Positions 55,597-64,000 of a stretch of 64,000 nt of DNA are shown here, one piece after another (position 1 is the first letter of the stretch; every line of letters begins with the position of its first letter). The DNA is taken from positions 140,198,885-140,262,884 of the forward strand of contig NC_053038.3 in NCBI RefSeq assembly GCF_002575655.3, read 5' to 3'. The notes under the pieces are model-generated. The model made no database searches. It saw only the letters and a program-made list of their open reading frames with translations, and was not told the origin of the DNA. The stretch is from Aegilops tauschii subsp. strangulata. Taxonomy: Eukaryota > Streptophyta > Magnoliopsida > Poales > Poaceae. The position numbers were made by a program, and so were the translations under genes.

Positions 55597-58500
55597 ATGT
55601 CCGTATCCGGAGCAGGAGGCAAATGGATGGCCTCTACTGTCCGGGAGAAGGATATCAAAAAGCTTCGGGAGGCCGGGTTTCTGGCCAAGAAAATCAGCCA
55701 TCCCCACCCCGGAACCCCATGAGAGGGTTGTATTCCTCCCTCACTTTGTCCGCGGGCTAGGGTTTCCCCTCCACCCATTCATTTGCGGAATCATGTATTA
55801 TTATGGGATCAATCTTCACGATCTCTCCCCTAATTCCTTCCTCAACATCTCGACATTCATTGTCGTGTGCGAGGCTTTTCTCCGCATCTCGTCACATTTT
55901 GGCTTATGGCTGATGATTTTTAATGTGAAGCCCAAGGTAGTGGGTGGCAAGCACGCCGAGTGTGGGGGCGCTATGGTGAGCAAGATGCCCAACGTTACAT
56001 GGCTAACAGGCACCTTTAAAGATTCCATCAAGGAGTGGCAACAACAGTGGTTTTACATCACCGAGTCGCGTGGCACGGAATGGGCCGCTACTCCCGAGTT
56101 TCGATCCGGTGCCCCCTGCGGCTTACATCCTGGGTCAAGAAGGGCCTGAACTGGTCCTTGTCCGACGAATTGTCAGTGCTCCAGACGCGCGTTAAAGATA
56201 TGGGAGACAAGAACATTGAACTCATCAATGTGGTCCTGGTGATGTTAGTTCGCCGGATCCTGCCTTGTCAACACCGGACTTGCAATCTATGGGAATTCGA
56301 TCCGGCCAAGCACCAAACCTTGTGAGGACTCTTCGTCTCCTCGCACAAGGACATCTGGAAGGTGCTTTTCAAGTCCAGCAAATCATGGCCGGACTCCGCC
56401 GAAGACCGCGGGTACCAACTATCCCGCCCTGCAAGTTCGGTAAGTAATCGCATTTTATGTCCGCATAACCCAAGGGAAGCGCTTAATGTGTTTTCCATAA
56501 TCCTCCTAGGGCTGGACGAAGAAGGCGGAGCGGATCCATTGTCCGGCCCTGCTGCCCGAAGAACCGGCTGTCCCACTTCTGACGAAGATGCTGGTCTCGG
56601 CGCCTTACAAGGTGCTGAAGAAGACGGCCCAGAAGGGGACCAAGAAGACCCGGGTTGGCCTCGTCACCGCGGCACTTCGGATACAATATCCAAAGGCTCC
56701 GATGCCCGTTCCGCCTCCGAAGAGGACGAGGAGGAGGCGGAAGATGAATACCCTGCGGGGGAAAGAAAGAAGAGGACGGCCTCCACACACTTGGAGGCCG
56801 AGTCGCCCGAAAGGGGAAAAGCTCCTCTTCCGGAGGAGTCCACTGCCGCCGCTGACAACGGCCTGGTGTGGGATCCCAGGGCCCAGCCCCTGGTGAACCC
56901 GTGAGTATATACAGTCCGAACACGTTTACGCGTCCAGACTCATCATGGCGTAATATTTTAACCTGAGCCATATGTTTTGTAGTCCGGCGAGGTCCCGTAC
57001 CGAACAATCCTCATCAGAGGATTCGCTGAGCTCGGATGCTATGGAAAGCGGGACGCCCCCGAGGGCCCCTTCCTTCGAACAGGTGAATACCATCGAGGCT
57101 TCGTCCCAGAGGGACCCCGGCCAAGGAGGAGAGGGAAAGACCGTGAAGGCGGCGCCTGGAGGTCAAACTTCAGGGGCCGAACACATGGGGGAGCAAATTC
57201 CCATGGGAGCTGACGGCGGGGGCCATCTTGAATTCGGCTCCCAGCCGGATGCAGTTCCGTAGACCAATACGGCTCCAGAATCAAGCAGGCAACCTCTCTC
57301 AGCTGGAGGGGGTATACCGGCAACCTCTGTCCAACCAGAGGCGTCAGATGCTTTGTTGGTGGCGCTGAAGAGCGCCTCCATCGTCGATGAACACCGTGCC
57401 CTTATGGGTGCGGTGATTGAGAAGATTCAGTCTACTGAGAGTGGACTGAATGGAGCCTGTATCAGCCTTATAAAAGGTTTTGAGGTATGTTTTTCGAAGA
57501 GTTTCATAGTATGGATAGTAGCCCCTGATACACTGTTCGGTGAAAGAAGAAACCGGACAGAGGATCAAATTTATGTTCGCAGGAAGACTCATTGAATGAC
57601 ATCTATTTCTCTTCTGTTATAAGCAGGCGTCTGTAGCGGCTGCTGCCTCCCATACTACAGAAATCTCTGGACAGAATCAAAGTCTGGAGCGGGCCAAAGA
57701 AGAACTTGGCCAGTTGAAAATGCAGTTGGGAGATAAACAGGGTATGCACAAGTCTTGTTCGCGTTTAGTGCGATCAAATTTCCAGTATTATAGAATATGT
57801 TCCCTGATTTTCTCTAGGGATGATGACCGAAGTTGAGGCTCTTAAGAAGGCTGTGGCCAAGGCCGAGGAAGAGGCAGCCGCAGAGCAGGCCCTCCGCGAG
57901 AAGTGCGAGGCCAGGGTTATTAAAGCTGAGCAGGAGCTGCAATAGGCCATGAACAAATGCGAGACCTTGGAGCAGAGTTTAATGGAGAAAGAATCCGAAC
58001 TCACCAAGGCGCATCAGGCCACGAGCGATGCCCGGGGGGAAACCCAAAGCGCCCTGCAGGGGATCCAAGAGGCGAGGAAGATCACAGCGGGTAAGGCTTT
58101 TGCCTTGTAAAGCAAATTTTTGAGGAGAAGATTATGTTTTTGATTTTGAATTCGGATTTCTCCAGGGGTGTTTGCGGAGCTACCCCGCAGCATAGCGGAT
58201 GCCGCCCAATTCTACCGGGCCGAAGAAAGGAACACCGCGGATAAGCTCTTCTGGTCGCAGTATTTGGCACCGAATTATCCGGTGCCTTTTGCCGATCAAC
58301 TGAAAGAGCTGATCGAACTACATAAGGCAGCAGAACTAGCCATGAAGGATTTGATTATCTGGCTATGGCCCGCCGAGCCGATTCCAAGCAGTTGCTTCGG
58401 GCTCGTGAAGCGGCTTGTAAGGGCTTGCCCCCGACTTGATGTCATCAAGCGGTCGGTCTGCCTAGAGGGTGCGCAATTGGCCTTCGCCCGTGCAAATGTG

Positions 58501-58600
58501 CACTGGGGGAAGATGGATGCTGAGAAGCTGATGACGGAGGGGCCGCCAGAGGGGAAGGAGCACCGCAAGCCCGAATTATATTATGAAAATGTCCTTAAAG
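55597..58600 (+). pseudogene. Antisense gene of the second Tat element, several exons, decayed
   Basis: ATG at 55597 (MSVSGAGGKWMASTVREKD). The Transposase_28-type block follows in another frame: ERVVFLPHFVRGLGFPLHPF, VVCEAFLRISSHFGLWL. Later comes RRILPCQHRTCNLWEFDP. Likely exons, all GT-AG: to 56439, 56510-56900, 56983-57484, 57627-57741, 57818-58090, 58166 onwards. Exon 5 is a coiled coil (EVEALKKAVAKAEEEAAAEQ). Lesions include TGA 55720-55722, a frame change before 55730 and another near 56120, TGA 56323-56325, TAG 57260-57262 and TAG 57943-57945. The last exon reads to ELYYENVLK and then runs into unrelated retrotransposon sequence. It is the third copy of this gene type in the window and lies, like the others, next to the 3' LTR. 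Confidence 0.65.
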
Positions 58601-58612
58601 GAAAGGTGAAGA
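58590..58612. other. Deletion junction between Tat antisense gene and Athila type A interior
   Basis: Left of it the frame of the Tat antisense gene (ELYYENVLK); right of it the sequence ggaaaggtgaagatcaccat, the reverse of the Athila 3' non-coding block ccttt near 40150 and 9310. The overlap aaagga could belong to either side, as in microhomology joins. Confidence 0.6.
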
Positions 58613-59617
58613 TCACCATGACTCTTGCATAAGGTAGAAGATAATAATAAAAGATAGGCCTGTCGCAGAGGGAAGCAGAGGTTGCCATGTGCTTTCAGGG
58701 TTGGATGCACAAAATCTCAATGCGAAAGAACGTCACTTTATATTGCCACTTGTGATATGAACCTTTGTTATGCAGTCCGTCTCTTTTATTTCTTCCACAT
58801 CAAAAGATCATACAAAGCTTGTTTCCTCCACACCAATCAATCATACATATTTAGAGAGCAATTTTTATTGCTTGCACCGATGACAACTTACTTGAAGGAT
58901 CTTACTCAATCCATAGGTAGATATGGTGGACTCTCATGGCAAAACTGGTTTACGGGTTTTTGGAAGCACAAGTAGTATCTCTACTTGGTGCAAAGAATTT
59001 GGCTAGCATGAGGGGGAAAGGCAAGCTCAACATGTTGGATGATCCATGACAATATACTTTATCTTAGATATAAGAAAACATAACCCATTACGTTGTCTTC
59101 CTTGTCCAACATCAACTCTTTAGCACGATATATTTTAATGAGTGCTCCCAATCATAAAAGATGTCCATGATAGTATATTTATATGTGAAACCTCTCTTTC
59201 TTTATTACTTCCTATTAATTGCAACGATGACCAAAGCTATGTTTGCCAACTCCAAACAACTTTTAATCATCATACTCTTTCTATGTGATGTCATTACTCT
59301 CAATAAGATCAATATGATCTCTTTGTTTTTCTTTTTATTCTTTTCTTTTATTCACTCAAGATCATAGCAAGATAATCATGCCCTTGACTCAACACTAATC
59401 TTTATTTTATATAGCTCACGGACTCGATTACATAGAGAGATCATAAAGCAAAACTCAAAACTAGATCATGCCATAAACTTTATTCTACTAGATCAAGATA
59501 CTACTAATAGGATCGAACTAAGAAAAACGGTAAAGATAGGAGGGTGATGGTGATACGATACCGGGGCACCTCCCCCAAGCTTGGCTGTTGCAAAGGGGAG
59601 TGCCCATACCCATATGA
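58613..59617 (-). other. Non-coding 3' region of Athila type A (- strand)
   Basis: Homologous to 8340-9300 on the + strand copy. A PPT-like ctcccccaagctt lies at 59570-59582, equivalent to 8328-8340. Confidence 0.7.
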
Positions 59618-60064
59618 TTATGTCTCCTTCGGGGATGGTGTAATACTCTTGGTGATGATGCCCCTCAGGATACGATTCTCCTCCTCGAGCTTATTGACTT
59701 GCTGCTTGAGGTCCATTATTTCCTTACGAAGCTTTCCTGTAACAGCTAAGGCTCCTTGCACCCAAGGGTGTTGCATAGCTGCGGGAGAACAAGTGACACT
59801 CTTCTTCATATTTTCATAAGAAAGAAATCTAACATTGGAAGGGATAACCGAGTTTGGAATAGCTGAGCTCTGTAGTTCCCCCATCGTGAACCCAGCTCAG
59901 AAGCGAGAAGTGACTTCTTGATCCTCCATGGCATCTATCCTCATCAAATTAGCCTCCATCTCTTCCTCCATTGCTGGCCCAAAGTGGTCAGCGTCGCTGT
60001 TTGTCCTTGGTTCCGATGCCGGATGAGACACCCGGCTCTCCCCGACTGACTCTTGAGAAGACAT
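59618..60064 (-). pseudogene. Post-pol ORF of Athila type A, coiled coil
   Basis: ATG at 60064 (MSSQESVGESR), preceded by the conserved TATA at 60155-60146. A TGA at 59899-59897 interrupts it. The second part (MGELQSSAIPN) ends in a leucine-heptad segment, EIMDLKQQVNKLEEENRIL. Acidic start and coiled-coil end are as in the + strand copy (7874-8292). No membrane segment, so not an envelope-like glycoprotein. Function unknown. Confidence 0.5.
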
Positions 60065-60145
60065 CTTGCTCTAATCTGCAGCAGCAACAGCTCGAAACAA
60101 GAATAGAGGATATTTGCGTGATGCAGGAGTCAAAACCTTCGGGAG

Positions 60146-60155
60146 ATTATATAAT
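60146..60155 (-). promoter_or_regulatory. Internal TATA box before the post-pol ORF (second copy)
   Basis: attatataat on the - strand, 82 bp before the ATG, the same spacing as at 7785-7792. Confidence 0.4.
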
Positions 60156-60389
60156 GAATTTTTACTGACCAAAATACGTATCGTGCAAGAAAACTGAGTC
60201 CGGAGAGCACACGAGGTGCCCATGAGGTAGGGGGCACGCCCAGGGGGTAGGGCGTGCCCTCCACCCTCGTGGGGGCCTCGTGTCCTTCCCGGACTGCTTC
60301 TTATTTTTCTATTTTTCTAAATATTCCAAAACGGAGAAATATTGCCTTTAGAACTGTTTTGGAGTCGGTTTACTTACCGTACCACATAC

Positions 60390-63373
60390 CTATTCCTTTT
60401 CGGAGTCTGAGACGTTCCGAAAAGTGTCCCTTATGTATTCCTCCGGGGTTACGGTTTCAATAACATTGGTTTCAACATTTATAGGATTACCTGAGATATA
60501 ATGTTTGATTCTTTGACCGTTCACCACCTTCGGATTTGTGCCTTCGAAGTTGTTGATTTTTATGGCACCGGAACGATAGACCTCCTCGATAACGTAAGGG
60601 CCTTCCCATTTAGAGAGAAGTTTTCCTGCAAAAAATCTTAAATAAGAGTTGTATAGCAATACACAATCACCTACATTAAACTCACGCTTTTGTATCCTTT
60701 TGTCATGCCATCTTTTAACTTTTTCTTTAAACAACATGGCATTTTCATAAGCTTGGGTTCTCCATTCATCAAGTGAGCTAATATCAAATAACCTCTTCTC
60801 ACCGGGATGTTTGAAATCATAATTGAGCTCTTTAATAGCCCAATATGCCTTATGTTCTAGTTCAAGAGGTAAGTGACATGCTTTTCCATAAACCATTTTA
60901 TACGGAGACATACCCATAGGATTTTTATATGCAGTTCTATATGCCCATAATGCATCATCAAGTTTCTTGGACCAATTCTTTCTAGATCTATTAACAGTCT
61001 TTTGCAAAATTAATTTGAGCTCTCTATTACTCAATTCTACTTGACCACTAGACTGCGGGTGATAATTGGAGATGCAATTCTATGATTAACATCATACTTA
61101 GCAAGCATTTTACGAAAAGCACCATGAACAAAATGTGAACCACCATCAGTCATTAAATATCTAGGGACTCCAAACCTCGGAAAAATAACTTCCTTAAGAA
61201 TCTTAATAGAAGTGTTATGATCAGCACTACTAGTTGGAATAGCTTCTACCCACTTAGTAACGTAATCAACATCAACTAAAATATGTGTGTATCCGTTAGA
61301 GGCAGGAAAAGGTCCCATATAATCGAAGCCCCAAACATCAAATGGTTCAATAACATGCGAATAGTTCATAGGCATTTCTTGACATCTACTAATATTACCA
61401 ATTCTTTGACATTCATCACAAGATAAGACAAACTTACGGGCCTCCTTGAAGAGAGTAGGCCAATAAAAACCGGATTGCAATACCTTATGTGCAGTTCTAT
61501 CTCCAGCGTGGTGTCCTATATAAGCCTCGGAGTGACACTTGCGTAGGATCTGTTCCTGTTCATGCTTAGGTACACAATGTCTAATAACACCATCTACTCC
61601 TTCTTTATAAAGATGTGGGTCATCCCAAAAGTAATGTCTCAAATCATAGAAAAACATTTTCTTTTGCTGGTATGTGAAACTAGGTGGTATAAATTTAGCA
61701 ACAATGTAATTAGCATACCGTGGAGCAGTACGAGAAGCATTTATGACATTTAATTGTTCATCAGGAAAGCTATAATCAATAGGTAGTGGGTCATCAAGAA
61801 CATTTTCTAACCTAGACAAGTTGTCTGCAACGGGGATCTCAGCTCCTTTTCTATCAACAATATGCAAATCAAATTCTTGTAGCAAGAGAACCCATCTAAT
61901 AAGTCTAGGTTTAGCATCTTTCTTTTCCATAAGATATTTAATAGCAGCATGATCCATGTGAATAGTTACTTTAGAATCGACAATATAAGGTCTGAACTTA
62001 TCACAAGCAAATACAACTGCTAAGAATTCTTTTTTCACTAGTAGCATAATTTCTCTGAGCATTGTCTAGAGTTTTACTAGCATATTGAATAACATTTAAT
62101 TTCTTATCAACTCGTTGCCCTAGAACAGCACCTACAGCATAATCACTAGCATCACACATAATTTCAAAGGGTAAATTCCAATCAGTTGGCTGAACAATAG
62201 GTGGAGAGATGAATGCTTTCTTAAGTATTTCAAATGCTTCTACACAATCATCATCAAAAACAAATGGTATATCTTTTTGTAATAAATTAGTCAGAGGCCG
62301 AGAAATTTTTGAGAAGTCCTTAATGAACCTCCTATAAAATTCGGCGTGACCAAGGAAACTTCTTATACCTTTGATGTCCTTGGGACATGGCATCTTTTCA
62401 ATAGCATCAACCTTGGCTTTATCAACTTCAATACCTCTTTCAGAAACTTTATGCCCCAAGACAATACCTTCATTAACCATAAAGTGACACTTTTCCCAAT
62501 TCAAGACAAGATTAGTTTCTTCACATCTCTGCAAAACTCAATCAAGGTTGCTCAAGCAATCATCAAAAGAGGACCATAGACGGAGAAGTCGTCCATGAAA
62601 TCCTCACAAAAGTCAGAGAATATAGCCATCATGCATCTTTCAAAGGTAGCAGGTGCATTACATAAACCAAAAGGCATACGTCTATAAGCAAAAGTACCAA
62701 AAGGGCAAGTAAAAGTAGTTTTTGATTGATCATTGGCTGACACAGGTATTTGAGAGAAACCAGAATAACTATCTAGAAAGCAAAAATGTGTATGTTTGGA
62801 TAATCTTTCTAGCATTTGATTGATAAAAGGTAACGGGTAATGATCCTTTTTAGTGGCTTTATTTAATTTGCGGAAATCAATTACCATCCTATAACCTATA
62901 ATAATTCTTTGCGGAATCAATTCATCTTTATCATTAGGAACGACGGTAATACCTCCCTTCTTAGGGACACAATGGACAGGACTTACCCACTGACTATCAG
63001 CAACGGGATAAATTATACCTGCCTCAAGGAGCTTTAGTATTTCTTTTCTTACCACTTCCTTCATCTTAGGATTCAGCCGTCGTTGATGATCACGAACTGT
63101 TTTGGCATCTTCCTCCAAATTTATTTTATGTTGACATAGAGTGGGACTAATTCCCTTAAGGTCATCAAGAGTATATCCAATAACAGCACGGTGCTTCTTC
63201 AAAGTTTTCAATAATCTTTCTTCTTCTTGCTCTAAAAGGTTAGCACTAATAATAACAGGATATATCTTCTTTTCATCAAGATAAGCATATTTAAGAGTAG
63301 CAGGAAACGGTTTAAGCTCAAACACGGGATCACCCTTGGGTGGAGGAGGATCCCCTAGGATTTCAACAGGCAA
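60390..63373 (-). pseudogene. Decayed pol: RT, RNase H, integrase (Athila type A, - strand)
   Basis: RT 63373-62552 (VSPVHCVPKKGG, VIDFRKLNKATKKDHYPLPF, CPFGTFAYRRMPFGL, FMDDF), RNase H 62534-62001 ([13 protein letters not shown]), integrase 62062-60390 (CDECQR finger, [18 protein letters not shown]). Lesions: four residues missing just before FMDD, a frameshift near 62565, a TGA shortly after it, frameshifts near 62040 and near 61036 (beside the glutamate of the catalytic core). The C-terminal part 61034-60390 is open and ends SDSEKE. The lesions differ from those of the + strand copy. Confidence 0.85.
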
Positions 63374-63471
63374 GTTGTGTTTCAGGATAGGTTCCTATTT
63401 AAAGAACACTTCATCTATTTCCCTTCTTTCATTCATAAACATATCATTTTCGTGGTCTAGCAAATATTGTT

Positions 63472-63955
63472 CTAAAGGATCACTAGGAGGCACGCAATAG
63501 AAGCAAGACCAATAATTTCATCCTTACTAGGTAATTCCTCTTCATAGTGTTGTCTACGAAATTTAGAGAAATTAAACTCATGAGACATATCACCTAGACC
63601 AATAGTAACAACATCCTTTTCGCAGTCTATCCTAGCATTAACGGTGTTCAAGAAGGGTATACCAAATATAATGGGACAAAAGCTATCTGTGGGAACCAAG
63701 AACAAGAAAATCAGCAGGATAATTAGTTTTCCCACACAAGACTTCAACATCTCTAACAATTCCCATTGGTGAAATAGTATCTCTATTGGCAAGTTTAATT
63801 GTGACATCAATATCTTCTAACTCAGCAGGTGCAATATCATGCTTAATTTCTTTGTATAAGTCGATGGGTATTGCACTAGCACTAGCACCCATGTCACATA
63901 AGCCATGATAACAATGATCTCCTATTTTAACAAAAATAACAGACATGCCTACCAC
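63472..63955 (-). pseudogene. Athila type A aspartic protease
   Basis: LCDMGASASAIPIDLY holds the active-site Asp (DMGA in place of DLGA). CPIIFGIPFLNTVNARIDC is the second conserved block. The two parts are in different frames, with the break near 63700. Gag would lie beyond the window end. Confidence 0.7.
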
Positions 63956-64000
63956 AGGTCTATGTTTATCTTTAGCACAAGGTTTGGCAATTCTAGCAGT

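Larger units (their letters stand above)
54652..58600 (-). mobile_element. Tat-lineage element, 3' LTR and antisense gene only
   Basis: Sense strand is -. LTR 54652-55121, PPT-like ggttcaggggctac (reverse of 55122-55135), then an antisense gene on the + strand to about 58600, where the element is cut by a deletion junction. A family different from that at 13548-31952: the LTR is only 470 bp and the antisense protein is diverged, but the architecture is the same. Confidence 0.75.
34905..64000 (-). mobile_element. Athila type A element, - strand, heavily interrupted
   Basis: Sense strand is -. Its pieces: 3' LTR (34905-35632 and 43022-43471) and interior (about 58600 to the window end: 3' non-coding, post-pol ORF, integrase, RNase H, RT, protease). 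The LTR and pol match the + strand type A element at 5049-11331. Between the pieces lie a complete Sabrina-type element (35633-43016) and a stack of truncated elements (43472 to about 58600). About 0.8 kb, the first ~290 bp of the LTR and ~530 bp of non-coding interior, is missing by comparison with the + copy. Joining these pieces into one element is inference from orientation and family. Confidence 0.65.

Noticed and set aside
44711..63955. The gag-protease of 48790-50851 and the pol of 60390-63955 as one Athila element
   Set aside because: Order is wrong: both are in - sense, but the second piece starts with a 3' non-coding region and contains its own protease. They are two elements.

Overview
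The window looks like a Triticeae (wheat, Aegilops, barley or rye type) chromosome arm. Almost all of it is nested transposable elements. The elements resemble common Triticeae families: Athila-lineage gypsy elements including a Sabrina-type element, a chromovirus, Tat-lineage elements with an antisense gene, and CACTA elements. Only about 3.5 kb looks low-copy. Family names are from recall of sequence character and were not checked by search.

Left part (1-11331): the 3' end of a Tat-lineage element (1-2371, + sense) sits in the 3' part of a CACTA transposon (2372-5048). The CACTA in turn sits in the reverse transcriptase gene of a + strand Athila element (5049-11331), here called type A, which ends in a 1484-bp LTR.

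Middle part (11332-34904): a low-copy island holds a broken gene with a zf-XS zinc finger (exons 11758-11907 and 32451-32773). Its single visible intron is 20.5 kb long because of three nested insertions, each with a perfect 5-bp target duplication: a Sabrina-type solo LTR (11940-31991), a Tat element (13548-31952) inside it, and a chromovirus (16175-25094) inside that. The Tat element carries a six-exon antisense gene and, on the other strand, an open gag-integrase fusion. The chromovirus is abnormal: its right end is an inverted copy of its own LTR terminus. The rest of the island (32774-34904) holds a second gene-like start cut by an LTR-like sequence.

Right part (34905-64000): a second type A element lies on the - strand. 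Its 3' LTR (34905-43471) is split by a complete Sabrina-type element (35633-43016), which itself contains a 643-bp solo LTR (41547-42189). Beyond it come a Sabrina LTR fragment, a CACTA end, a gag-protease-only Athila element (44711-50851), a large chromovirus-type LTR (50852-54651) and a Tat element (54652-about 58600). None of these five has its right end. At about 58600 the sequence jumps back into the interior of the type A element (post-pol ORF, integrase, RNase H, RT, protease), which runs off the window. One deletion can explain all five missing ends.

Nearly every coding region is decayed by stops and frameshifts. The exceptions are the 310-residue ORF of the Sabrina-type element and the 552-residue gag-integrase ORF. 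No tRNA, rRNA, CRISPR array or intact host gene was seen.
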